A stretch of DNA of 64,000 nucleotides from Anaerolineaceae bacterium (GTDB lineage Bacteria; Chloroflexota; Anaerolineae; Anaerolineales; Anaerolineaceae). Positions within the stretch are counted from its first letter, which is position 1. Each line of letters opens with the position of its first letter. The notes below the pieces were generated by a model that had not been told where the DNA came from, did not search any database, and was given only the letters and a program-made list of their open reading frames with translations. Of the stretch, positions 45,600 through 54,078 are shown piece by piece. The position numbers were made by a program, and so were the translations under genes. Location: positions 18,068 to 82,067 of the forward strand of contig JAENYZ010000002.1 in NCBI GenBank assembly GCA_016841525.1, read 5' to 3'.

Positions 45600-46598
45600 A
45601 TGCCACGTATTGGAATGAACCCTTCAAGAGGGGTAAGCCTTGATTTTGAACCGGCGCGAACAACGGTCGCCGTTCTTGTGTATGCGCCGCACAATGCGGG
45701 ATACTTTGAGAATCGGATGGACGTAACCAAGATGACCATCCAGAGCATCCTTGCAAACACAGAAGAACCCTTTGACTTGCTTGTGTTTGACAACGGCAGC
45801 AGTCCTGAAATGGTTGAATATCTTCAGGCACTGTATGATAACGGTTCGATTGATTACCTGCACCTTTCAAAAAGCAATATTGGCAAACTGAATGCACTCA
45901 ACATGATTTTCAATATGGCGCCGGGTGAGATTGTTGCTTATTGCGATGACGATGTTTTTCACCTTCCTGGTTGGTTGGGCAAGCACCTAGAAATTATTGA
46001 CACCTTCCCAAATGTTGGAGCAGTGACAGGCTTTTACATCCGGGAACGGGTGGCACTCAGCTCGGAAAGTACGCTGGCTTTTGCGAACCAGCCAGATGTG
46101 GAAACCGAGCGTGGCTTGTTGATGCCACGAAAGTGGGAAGAAGAATATATGGTCAACAGCGGTCGCACATTGGAGCGCTATGAATCCGAGGTGGCAGGGA
46201 TTGAAGATGTGATCGTCAAGTATCGGGGATTGGAAGCTTGGGTTTCTGCCCATCATTTCCAGATGGTCACACCCAAAAAAGTGATGCAAGAAATTCTGTC
46301 GGAAATGCTGCCTGAGGGCTGGACTGACAGGGTGATGGGGCGGATGATTGAGATGGATGATCTCATGGATGCAAAAGGCTACTTACGATTTTGTACCCGG
46401 GAACAAACGATTCGCTTGATGGGAAATGCTATTTCTGAAGAGGTTGCCCAAATCGCTCAAAAATCTGGCCTGACGGTCAACCCTGCCAACACAGGGAAGA
46501 AATCCCGTGGATTGATGAATCGCCTGGCACAGGTAAAGTGGATTCGGTACATCTTGCAAGGCACAGTCAACCGCATCTACCGGTGGTTGAATAATTGA
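45600..46598 (+). CDS. GT2-family glycosyltransferase
   Basis: 332 aa, GT-A fold. VAVLVYAPHNAGYFENRMDV starts the nucleotide-binding part; LLVFDNGSSPEMVEYL and IVAYCDDDVFHLPGWL (D-D-D, about residues 116-121) give the metal and donor site. AGGA lies upstream. The C-terminal 100 residues are less conserved and may bind the acceptor or membrane. Confidence 0.82.
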   Translation: MPRIGMNPSRGVSLDFEPARTTVAVLVYAPHNAGYFENRMDVTKMTIQSILANTEEPFDLLVFDNGSSPEMVEYLQALYDNGSIDYLHLSKSNIGKLNALNMIFNMAPGEIVAYCDDDVFHLPGWLGKHLEIIDTFPNVGAVTGFYIRERVALSSESTLAFANQPDVETERGLLMPRKWEEEYMVNSGRTLERYESEVAGIEDVIVKYRGLEAWVSAHHFQMVTPKKVMQEILSEMLPEGWTDRVMGRMIEMDDLMDAKGYLRFCTREQTIRLMGNAISEEVAQIAQKSGLTVNPANTGKKSRGLMNRLAQVKWIRYILQGTVNRIYRWLNN

Positions 46599-46689
46599 TT
46601 TTTTAAAGACATCAATCTACATCATCCAGATAATGATGTCGTAAATAACCATCGTTCATTCTTAATGCCGTTATAATCGGACATCCCAC

Positions 46690-46698
46690 TGGTATAAT
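46690..46698 (+). promoter_or_regulatory. Extended -10 promoter of the CMP-sugar sub-locus
   Basis: TGGTATAAT in a 262-bp spacer ahead of the fused cytidylyltransferase gene; another TATAAT lies at 46672. No -35 is seen for either. Confidence 0.45.
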
Positions 46699-46736
46699 AT
46701 CAGTCTGATAAAGATGTTTTTGAAGGATTGTTATTG

Positions 46737-46871
46737 TTGAATAAAAATGAGATTTTGTTGGAAAATATTACACCTGAAGATTGCCTTTTCACAGGTTACT
46801 GCAGCGTAGAAAGAAGTCATTCTTTTTATCAACTGTCTTTGCTAAACGGAGGGATATCCTATGGCAACTAA
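46737..46871 (+). CDS. Possible leader peptide ORF (44 aa)
   Basis: TTG start with AAGGA upstream, 44 codons, stop overlapping the first bases of the next gene. The translation reads like normal protein (NKNEILLENITPEDC at the start, two Cys) but no family is known. It could be a leader peptide that couples translation to the cytidylyltransferase, or chance. Confidence 0.2.
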   Translation: MNKNEILLENITPEDCLFTGYCSVERSHSFYQLSLLNGGISYGN

Positions 46872-48084
46872 ACCAGAGGTTCTTGGAATTATCCCAGCCA
46901 GGGGTGGATCAAAAGGGATCCCACGTAAGAATGTCCGGGATTTCGCTGGCTACCCCTTGATTGCGTATAGTATTGCGGCAGGACTGCAGTCCGAACATAT
47001 CACCCGTTTAATAGTCTCAACGGATGACCCTGAAATTGCTGAAATTGCAAAATCCTTTGGTGCAGAAGTGCCATTTCTGCGCCCAAAATCGCTGGCACAG
47101 GATGACACCCTGGATTTGCCTGTTTTTCAACACGCCCTGAATTGGCTTGCAGAAGCGGAAGGATATCGACCAGAGCTGGTTGTTCACCTGCGGCCGACTT
47201 CTCCCGTGCGGCCTGTTGGACTGGTTGACGAATCCATTGAGATCTTATTAGCACATCCAGAAGCAGATTCAGTGCGGGGGATTGTCCCAGCCGGGCAGAA
47301 CCCATATAAGATGTGGAAAATTGAGGGGGATGGTCAGATGAACCCACTGCTTACGGTTGAGGGTATGGATGAGCCTTATAATTCGCCCCGCCAGGCATTA
47401 CCAAAAGTTTACTGGCATACAGGAATTATTGATGGTATCCGCCCCCGGGTAATTTTGGAAAAAAACTCAATGAGTGGGGATCTGATTTTGCCGGTCCATG
47501 TTGACCCGGTTTTTTCGGTGGATATTGATACCCCCCTGGATTGGGCGCATTGTGAAAGCCTTATACGAGAACGAGATTTGGAGATGGTCTATCCCGGAAA
47601 ACCATTGCGGAAGTGGCCTGAGAAAGTTTCGCTCGTAGTATTTGATTTTGACGGCGTTATGACGGATGACAGGGTTTGGGTGGACCAGGATGGCATTGAA
47701 AGCGTGGCGGCGAACCGGGGCGATGGTATGGGCGTAGAACTGCTTCTAAAAGCGGGTTTCAATGCGGTTATCATCTCGACTGAACCCAACCCGGTTGTTG
47801 CTGCCCGAGCGAAAAAAATTGGATTACCCTATTTTCATGGTGTGGGTGACAAAACAAAGACTCTGCAGGCTTACTGGGAGAAAGAAGATCTTTCCCCTGA
47901 AGAAACAATCTATTTAGGTAACGACGTCAATGACGTACCTTGTTTCCCACTGGTTGCGTTTGCTGCGGTTGTTGCCGATGCTCATCCTGATGCGCGCCAA
48001 AAAGCAGACCTTGTCCTTAAACACAAGGGCGGGCATGGCGCAGTAAGGGAACTTTGCGATCTATTGTTAAGCCGATACCGATAA
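46861..48084 (+). CDS. Bifunctional CMP-nonulosonate cytidylyltransferase / HAD phosphatase
   Basis: 407 aa fusion. Residues 1-230: NeuA-type domain with IIPARGGSKGIPRKN (8-22) and HLRPTSPVR, activating a sialic-acid-type sugar with CTP. Residues 255-407: HAD phosphatase of the KdsC type with VVFDFDGVMTDD (catalytic Asp pair near 261-263), STEP, and YLGNDVNDVPC (acidic motif IV). The same pairing occurs in vertebrate CMAS and some bacterial proteins. A 9-phosphate sugar acid made by the next gene would be dephosphorylated, then activated. GGAGGGAT precedes the start. Confidence 0.93.
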   Translation: MATKPEVLGIIPARGGSKGIPRKNVRDFAGYPLIAYSIAAGLQSEHITRLIVSTDDPEIAEIAKSFGAEVPFLRPKSLAQDDTLDLPVFQHALNWLAEAEGYRPELVVHLRPTSPVRPVGLVDESIEILLAHPEADSVRGIVPAGQNPYKMWKIEGDGQMNPLLTVEGMDEPYNSPRQALPKVYWHTGIIDGIRPRVILEKNSMSGDLILPVHVDPVFSVDIDTPLDWAHCESLIRERDLEMVYPGKPLRKWPEKVSLVVFDFDGVMTDDRVWVDQDGIESVAANRGDGMGVELLLKAGFNAVIISTEPNPVVAARAKKIGLPYFHGVGDKTKTLQAYWEKEDLSPEETIYLGNDVNDVPCFPLVAFAAVVADAHPDARQKADLVLKHKGGHGAVRELCDLLLSRYR

Positions 48085-48116
48085 AATGGTGATGAAATAA
48101 AAATTTGGAGGAAAAT

Positions 48117-48992
48117 GTGACACGAGAAATCAAGATTGGAAATCGTCTGGTTGGGTACGGGCATCCGACCTATATTATTGCGGAAATAGGCATCAATCAC
48201 AACGGGAGTGTGCAAACTGCCAAGGATTTGATCAAGTCTGCTTCCGATGCAGGTGTAGATGCTGTTAAGTTCCAAAAGCGAACGCCTGAAATTTGTGTGC
48301 CCGATCATCAAAAAAGCCAGATGCGAGATACACCCTGGGGTTATATTTCTTATCTTGATTACCGTTACAAGGTTGAATTTGACCAGGATGATTATAAGGA
48401 GATTGATGAATACTGCCAGTCTCTTGGTATTGATTGGTTGGCATCCTCATGGGACATTCCATCCTTATCTTTTATTGATTCCTTTGATCCGCCAGCCCAT
48501 AAAGTGCCTTCTGCTTTATTGACGGACCATAAATTATTGCGGGCAATGAAAGATAAAGGAAAACCCGTCATTTTATCTACTGGTATGTCCACGATGGAAG
48601 AGATACAGGAAGCTGTGGATATCCTGGGGACAGATAAACTGGTTATTTGTCATACGACCAGCAGCTATCCCTGCCCGCCAGAAGAATTAAACTTGAAAAT
48701 GATCCAGACCCTGCAGGCGAATTTTGACTGCCCGATTGGCTATTCCGGGCATGAGGTTGGGCTTGTCACTTCTGCCCTTGCCGTGGCGATGGGTGCCTGT
48801 TTGCTGGAACGTCATGTGACCCTTGACAGGGCAATGTGGGGGTCTGACCAGGCAGCTTCAGTTGAGCCGCAGGGTGTGCGAACCCTTGTAAAATACATCC
48901 GGGTTACGGAAAAGGCGCTTGGCGATGGCAAGAAGAAAGTTTACGAGAGCGAACAATCTTCCCTGAGCAAGCTGCGCCGATATAGCGTATAG
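48117..48992 (+). CDS. Nonulosonic acid synthase, NANS-like NeuB without SAF domain
   Basis: 291 aa. TIM-barrel signatures IIAEIGINHNGS, AVKFQKR and YSGHEVG are present. ERHVTLDRAMWGSDQAASVEP resembles the same region of animal sialate-9-phosphate synthase (KHITLDKTWKGSDHSASLEP), which accepts 6-phosphorylated ManNAc or mannose. It ends at the barrel and lacks the C-terminal antifreeze-like domain present in the 39951 paralogue and in NANS. The GTG start at 48117 has GGAGGAAAAT just before it. Adjacent to a synthetase-phosphatase fusion, a 9-phosphate route (Neu5Ac-9P or KDN-9P) is likely. Confidence 0.9.
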   Translation: MTREIKIGNRLVGYGHPTYIIAEIGINHNGSVQTAKDLIKSASDAGVDAVKFQKRTPEICVPDHQKSQMRDTPWGYISYLDYRYKVEFDQDDYKEIDEYCQSLGIDWLASSWDIPSLSFIDSFDPPAHKVPSALLTDHKLLRAMKDKGKPVILSTGMSTMEEIQEAVDILGTDKLVICHTTSSYPCPPEELNLKMIQTLQANFDCPIGYSGHEVGLVTSALAVAMGACLLERHVTLDRAMWGSDQAASVEPQGVRTLVKYIRVTEKALGDGKKKVYESEQSSLSKLRRYSV

Positions 48993-49005
48993 AATTTGGT
49001 CTAAT

Positions 49006-50619
49006 ATGAATCTCTCGGATATTGCCCACGAATTTTTGCAAGAGCGACCCCAGCGAATGCAAATTAATAAAGATATCAAGCGCATGGCAAAAGAAGTTGC
49101 CAGAAGTGCGCGCGAATTAGATGTTCAAAAAACGGTCGTTTCATTCAACGCATCGACCCGAATTACTGGTTTGAGTGTTAATGCTGCTTTTGCCATGCTG
49201 ACCGGGTGGTCACTTCGACTGCAGGGGGCGCGGGTGGTGAATTTTGTATGCAAGCGGGGCATGCCTCGCTGTGTATTGGGCACGGATCAGGATGATGTGT
49301 ACCAGCTGCCGCCGTGTCAAAAATGCCTGGCGCAGTCTTCTGCAATTTATCACAAGTCAGAGGTGAGCTGGTTGGATTATTACCCCAGCGAAGACCTGGC
49401 GAAATTGCTGCAGGATACCAGCGTTTCAACACTGAAAAACTTTGTATTCGAGACCATTCCTTTAGGGAAATTATGCTTACCCTCGATGCGATGGCGCTTG
49501 CGCTTGCATCATTTGGAGGATAATGAAGATACACGAATTCTGTATCGATATTTCATCCTCTCAGCTTATAAAGTTGCCAGGCAATTTGACCGTTTATTGA
49601 AAGAAATAAATCCTGATTCAGTGATGGTTTTTAATGGGATGCAGTTCCCGGAAGCGACTGCAAAATGGGTCGCAGGGCTGCATGATATCCCGGTGTATTC
49701 CTATGAGGCAGGCATCCGCCCCTTTTCTGCTTTCTTTACGGAAGGCGAAGCAACAGCCTACCCGGTGAATATTCCGAGTGACTTTGCGCTGACATCTCAG
49801 CAAAATCAGCAATTGGACGACTATCTGTCAAAACGTTTTGAAGGCAATTTCAGCATGGCTGGTGTGCAGTTTTGGCCTGAAATGTCCGGTCTGGATAGCG
49901 CTTTTTTGGATAAGATCAAATCCTTCAAACAGGTCGTGCCGATCTTCACCAACGTGATCTTTGACACCAGTCAGCCCCATGCGAATGTGATCTATCCGCA
50001 TATGTTTGATTGGTTGGATGAGGTGCTCCAGACTGCGAAAGAGCACCCGGACACCCTGTTCGTCATTCGAGCGCACCCAGATGAGATCAGGCCGGGAAAA
50101 GCCAGCCGCGAGAGTGTTGCGGGATGGGTGCGTGATCGGAATGCTGAGTCTTTGCCGAATCTTGTGTTCATCAAATCTGACCAGTATTTCAGCTCTTATG
50201 AGATGATCCAGCGAGCGAAATTTGTGATGATCTACAACTCTACAATTGGGATGGAGGCATCCATTATGGGAAAACCGGTCTTGTGTGCCGGCAGGGCGCG
50301 CTTCACCCAATTGGACACCGTGTATTTTCCGCAATCCCGTCCGGAATACCTGGCGCAATTAGAGCTATTTCTTGAGTTAGATGAAGTCCCTGTACTGTCG
50401 AAGCACCAGGAAAATGCAAGACGATTCCTGTATTTCCAGCTTTACCACACGTCCCTTCCATTCGATCACTTTATCGAACCGGATGAGATCTGGCCCGGAT
50501 TTGTCAGGTTGAAAGCATTCGATTTACAGGATTTGCTGCCCGAAAATTCAGAAACCCTCAAGGTGATTTCGGAAGGTTTGCTTGAAGGCAAAGAATTTCT
50601 TCTTCCGCTAAATCAATGA
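49006..50619 (+). CDS. Capsule-type large transferase, paralogue of 35210-36793
   Basis: 537 aa, cytoplasmic. An N-terminal domain of about 250 residues has clustered cysteines (CKRGMPRCVLG and LPPCQKCLAQ), absent from the paralogue and possibly metal-binding. The C-terminal half has the shared landmarks VVPIFTNVIFDTSQ, LFVIRAHPDE and MIYNSTIGMEASIMGKPVL, as in capsule-linker and CDP-glycerol-type transferases. The gap to the synthase gene is 13 bp and the SD is weak. A role as transferase for the nonulosonate or another repeat-unit sugar is possible. Confidence 0.6.
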   Translation: MNLSDIAHEFLQERPQRMQINKDIKRMAKEVARSARELDVQKTVVSFNASTRITGLSVNAAFAMLTGWSLRLQGARVVNFVCKRGMPRCVLGTDQDDVYQLPPCQKCLAQSSAIYHKSEVSWLDYYPSEDLAKLLQDTSVSTLKNFVFETIPLGKLCLPSMRWRLRLHHLEDNEDTRILYRYFILSAYKVARQFDRLLKEINPDSVMVFNGMQFPEATAKWVAGLHDIPVYSYEAGIRPFSAFFTEGEATAYPVNIPSDFALTSQQNQQLDDYLSKRFEGNFSMAGVQFWPEMSGLDSAFLDKIKSFKQVVPIFTNVIFDTSQPHANVIYPHMFDWLDEVLQTAKEHPDTLFVIRAHPDEIRPGKASRESVAGWVRDRNAESLPNLVFIKSDQYFSSYEMIQRAKFVMIYNSTIGMEASIMGKPVLCAGRARFTQLDTVYFPQSRPEYLAQLELFLELDEVPVLSKHQENARRFLYFQLYHTSLPFDHFIEPDEIWPGFVRLKAFDLQDLLPENSETLKVISEGLLEGKEFLLPLNQ

Positions 50620-50711
50620 ATCTTTTTGACCTGTTGTTGGCGTGTGCTGGTAATTGATTACGTTATAATACCAATTTAAATGAACGAAATAACGAATGTG
50701 AAAGTAATTTT

Positions 50712-51389
50712 ATGAAAACGAAAATTGCTGCGTTTGTACCGATGCGACATCATTCAACCCGTGTCCCTCATAAAAATTTTCGGCTATTTGCTGGAAAGCC
50801 GCTGTACCATCACATTCTCTCAACCTTGACTGATGTTCCCGAAATCTCAACGATTCTTGTTGATACGGACAGCCCTGTGATCATGGAAGGCTTAGCAGTG
50901 CATTTCCCCGAAGTTAAGGCTGTTTTACGCCCCGAGCACCTGCGCGGCGATCTGGTGCCGATGAATGACATTTTGCTGCATGACACATCGCTGGTCGAAG
51001 CAGATTATTACCTGCAAACACATTCGACCAATCCGCTGTTGAAGGCAGAAACGATTTCAAAGGCGATAGACACTTTTCTTGACAACATCCCAGGTTTTGA
51101 CTCTTTGTTTGGTGTGACGCGCCTTCAAACTCGCTTATGGGATCAGCAGGGTAAACCAATCAACCATGACCCCGATGTTTTGCTGCGCACACAGGATTTG
51201 CCGCCCATTTACGAGGAAAATTCCTGCGTTTATGTTTTTCAACGGGAGACCCTTGTTGAACGGCAAAATCGTTTGGGATATCACCCACTGATGTTTGAAA
51301 TCCCCGCTTTGGAAGCCTGGGATATTGACGAAGAATCAGATTTTATTGTGGCAGAAAACCTTTATCGGCATTTGCACGAAGCGGAATAA
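50712..51389 (+). CDS. CMP-nonulosonate cytidylyltransferase (NeuA family), stand-alone
   Basis: 225 aa. FVPMRHHSTRVPHKNFRLF (about residues 8-26) corresponds to the P-loop-like ARxGSKRxPxKN motif; here it reads PMRHHSTRVPHKN, a divergent form. YLQTHSTNPLL near residue 98 gives the substrate loop with QTH-TNP. Third cytidylyltransferase-type gene of the locus. No SD, but TATAAT lies at 50664-50669. It may activate a sugar different from that of the fused enzyme. Confidence 0.85.
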   Translation: MKTKIAAFVPMRHHSTRVPHKNFRLFAGKPLYHHILSTLTDVPEISTILVDTDSPVIMEGLAVHFPEVKAVLRPEHLRGDLVPMNDILLHDTSLVEADYYLQTHSTNPLLKAETISKAIDTFLDNIPGFDSLFGVTRLQTRLWDQQGKPINHDPDVLLRTQDLPPIYEENSCVYVFQRETLVERQNRLGYHPLMFEIPALEAWDIDEESDFIVAENLYRHLHEAE

Positions 51390-51423
51390 TCTTTTTTGCC
51401 GATCAATTTACAGGAGTATAACA

Positions 51424-52398
51424 ATGAAAACAATTTTGGTCTCAGCACCATACATGCTGCCAGAGCTAGACCGATTTCGACCGGTTTTTGAGAAATTTGA
51501 CATTGAACTGATTGTCCCCGAAGTCAATGAACGCCTTTCGGAGGAAGAAATTTTAATCCACGCTGGAAAGTTTGACGGCACAATTTGCGGCGATGACCGA
51601 TATACACGGCGGGTGATTGAGGCTTGTGCGCCGCGTTTGAAGGTGATTTCCAAATGGGGGACAGGGATTGACTCCATTGACCAGACAGCAGCAAGGGATT
51701 TTGGCATCCTGGTCAGCAATACACCCAACGCCTTCACGGTTCCGGTTTCTGAAAGTGTGATTGGCTACATGCTGGCATTTGCACGCCAGATCCCCTGGCT
51801 GGACGATGCCATGAAGGCAGGACATTGGGAAAAGATCAATGGCAAAACCCTCAGTGAATGCACCTTAGGCGTGGTTGGAGTTGGCAACGTTGGTAAAGCG
51901 GTGTTAAGGCGGGCGCGCGGCTTCGGAATGGCATTATTGGGCAATGATATTGTGGAAATGCCCCCCGATTTTCTGCTTGAATTTGGTGTCGAAATGACCA
52001 GTCTTGAAGACTTGATGGCTAGATCGGATTTTATCAGCGTCAACTGCTCGCTCAACCCTACCAGTTATCACCTGATAAATCAGGACAGCCTGCAATACTG
52101 CCAACCGACAGCCGTCCTGATCAATACAGCGCGCGGTCCGATCGTTGATCAGGGTGCTTTGGTGGACGCGCTGCAAGAGGGACGCCTGCGGGGTGCTGCA
52201 TTGGATGTTTTCGAAGATGAGCCCCTGCCCCTGGACAGCCCCTTGCTCAGGATGGACCAGGTATTATTGGCGCCCCACAACACTAACTCAAGCCCCAGGT
52301 TTTGGGAAAGAGTTCATTGGAATACAATTAAGAACCTTTTGGTGGGTTTAGGGCTGCCTCTGGATGATTTTTATGCATTTGTTGGGGAAAGCCTTTGA
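51424..52398 (+). CDS. D-2-hydroxyacid dehydrogenase (phosphoglycerate dehydrogenase family)
   Basis: 324 aa. The NAD domain carries GVVGVGNVGKAVLRRA (about residues 143-158). INTARGPIVDQGAL, FEDEPLP and LLAPHNTNSS contain the Arg, Glu and His of the active site. CAGGAG precedes ATG 51424; longer readings from 51295 overlap the previous gene. Inside a sugar-acid locus it may act on a 2-keto or 2-hydroxy sugar acid rather than in serine synthesis; this is inference from location. A hairpin overlaps its stop. Confidence 0.85.
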   Translation: MKTILVSAPYMLPELDRFRPVFEKFDIELIVPEVNERLSEEEILIHAGKFDGTICGDDRYTRRVIEACAPRLKVISKWGTGIDSIDQTAARDFGILVSNTPNAFTVPVSESVIGYMLAFARQIPWLDDAMKAGHWEKINGKTLSECTLGVVGVGNVGKAVLRRARGFGMALLGNDIVEMPPDFLLEFGVEMTSLEDLMARSDFISVNCSLNPTSYHLINQDSLQYCQPTAVLINTARGPIVDQGALVDALQEGRLRGAALDVFEDEPLPLDSPLLRMDQVLLAPHNTNSSPRFWERVHWNTIKNLLVGLGLPLDDFYAFVGESL

Positions 52399-52417
52399 TA
52401 AACAGGCTTTCCCTCTT
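52385..52417 (+). terminator. Hairpin overlapping the dehydrogenase stop codon
   Basis: GGGAAAGCCT (52385-52394) and AGGCTTTCCC (52404-52413) form a perfect 10-bp stem with a 9-base loop that contains the stop codon's last bases. The T tract after it is short (TCTT). It may be a terminator, an attenuator or an mRNA-stabilising stem within the operon. Confidence 0.5.
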
Positions 52418-52464
52418 GGTAATGGATAATTTGGAATGGAAAAATTAATTAAAAAGGAAGCGAT

Positions 52465-53235
52465 ATGATATCTGAAAAGAAGTCACGAATCCTGTTGGTC
52501 ACAGGCGCGGCAGGTGGGATTGGGAGAGCGACCGTCAAAGTTTTTACTGAGGCAGGCTGGCAGGTGATCGGGGTTGATCGTAAACCAAAATATGAAGGTT
52601 TTCCTGAAAAGGGAATCTATATTCAATCTGATATTTCAATGCCGGAGGCAATGGAAGAAATCTACGAAAAGGTTGAGGCTTTCACCGATTCACTGGATGC
52701 CGTCGTCCATAATGCAGGCGTCCAGGTTGCTAAACCTCTGGTTGAAACCACAGCCGAAGAATGGGATCTGGTGATGGCATCGAATTTGCGATCTGTATTT
52801 TTAGGCGCAAAGCTGGCATATCCTTTATTGAAGGCAAAAGGCGGCGGTGCGATTGTTAATGTTTCTTCTGTTCATGCTATAGCCACCTCGGCTGATATTG
52901 CTGCTTATGCCGCCAGTAAGGGCGGGATCCTGGCGCTGACCCGAGCCATGGCGATTGAATTTGCAAAGGATGATATTCGGGTGAACGCGATTCTCCCCGG
53001 TGCAGTGGATACGCCGATGCTGCGTGCAGGACTCGGTCGAGGGCATGTGGGGGATGGCGATTTGACGGAACGCCTCGAAAACCTGGCTCGGAAAACGGTC
53101 AATGGGCGCATCGGTCAACCGGAAGAGATTGCAAAGGCGATCTACTTTTTAGCGGATAACACCCAATCATCCTTTATGACCGGGCAGGCGCTGGTGGTAG
53201 ATGGCGGTGCGACAGCCCGATTGAGCACGGAGTAA
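52465..53235 (+). CDS. Short-chain dehydrogenase/reductase
   Basis: 256 aa, classical SDR. TGAAGGIGRA (residues 13-22) binds the coenzyme; HNAGV and VSSVHAIATSADIAAYAASKGG give the Asn, Ser, Tyr and Lys of the catalytic set. The FMTGQALVVDGGAT C-terminus is standard. Substrate unknown; it may modify the nonulosonate or a precursor. AAGGAAGC precedes the start. Four bases separate it from the DUF115 gene. Confidence 0.88.
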   Translation: MISEKKSRILLVTGAAGGIGRATVKVFTEAGWQVIGVDRKPKYEGFPEKGIYIQSDISMPEAMEEIYEKVEAFTDSLDAVVHNAGVQVAKPLVETTAEEWDLVMASNLRSVFLGAKLAYPLLKAKGGGAIVNVSSVHAIATSADIAAYAASKGGILALTRAMAIEFAKDDIRVNAILPGAVDTPMLRAGLGRGHVGDGDLTERLENLARKTVNGRIGQPEEIAKAIYFLADNTQSSFMTGQALVVDGGATARLSTE

Positions 53236-53238
53236 ACT

Positions 53239-54078
53239 ATGTCAATTAAACAGAGCATCAAAAAGATTCTCCCTGAACAGGTATGGAAGCTGGCGTCTGA
53301 CCGCTATTGGGAATGGTACAATCGTGACCGGCATTTGATGGCGCGTATTTTTTCCCCGGAATGGATGAGAAACAAAGCGCAATTGGAAACATGGCGTAAT
53401 AAGTTTGAGGGGCAGCGCTGTTTTATTGTCGGTAACGGGCCGAGCTTGAAGCAAACGGATCTCAGCAAGCTTGTAGATGAATTTACATTTGGAATGAACC
53501 GCATTTACCTGGCATTTGACCAGTATGATTTTATGACTTCCTGCCTTGTTTCCGTGAATGACATGGTGCTTGAGCAGTGCCATGAGGAGATGCGTGCTTT
53601 AGACCTCCCCAAATTTGTGACCTGGCGCTCACGTAAGTATTTCGAAGCTTCGTCCGATACCATGTTTCTGGATACAGATTACACATTACCCGAGGATTTC
53701 AATGGCGATGCCACGGGGCGCTTATTTGAGGGCAATACTGTTACTTATGTAAGCCTTCAGCTGGCATATTTTATGGGTTTTAAGGAAGCGATTTTAATAG
53801 GCGTGGACCATAATTATGTCACCAAGGGTCCAGCTAATACCCCCGTTACCTCCCAGGGTGAGGACCCAAACCATATTGTGCCGAATTATTTTGGCAAAGG
53901 ATTCCGCTGGCAGCTGCCAGACCTGGAAGGTTCAGAGCGTGCTTACCATATGGCAAAACAAGCCTATCAGGCGGATGGGCGGCGTATTTTGGATGCTACC
54001 GTTGGCGGCAAATTAACAGTTTTCCCCAAAGCAGCTTATGAAGACCTTTTTAAAGAGGGTGAATCATTAAATGAATGA
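53239..54078 (+). CDS. DUF115 / GT42-like protein, candidate nonulosonate transferase
   Basis: 279 aa. The central domain starts [18 protein letters not shown] (about residues 53-70) followed by [10 protein letters not shown]. Campylobacter Cst sialyltransferases of GT42 begin with the same pattern (a hydrophobic strand, GNGPSL, D, then a RCN/NQFYF segment). Later IGVDHNYV and the conserved [12 protein letters not shown] close the DUF115 domain. DUF115 proteins of flagellin glycosylation loci (Maf) are also linked to pseudaminic or legionaminic transfer. It therefore is the best candidate in the window for the transferase, but the assignment is not proven. Confidence 0.65.
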   Translation: MSIKQSIKKILPEQVWKLASDRYWEWYNRDRHLMARIFSPEWMRNKAQLETWRNKFEGQRCFIVGNGPSLKQTDLSKLVDEFTFGMNRIYLAFDQYDFMTSCLVSVNDMVLEQCHEEMRALDLPKFVTWRSRKYFEASSDTMFLDTDYTLPEDFNGDATGRLFEGNTVTYVSLQLAYFMGFKEAILIGVDHNYVTKGPANTPVTSQGEDPNHIVPNYFGKGFRWQLPDLEGSERAYHMAKQAYQADGRRILDATVGGKLTVFPKAAYEDLFKEGESLNE

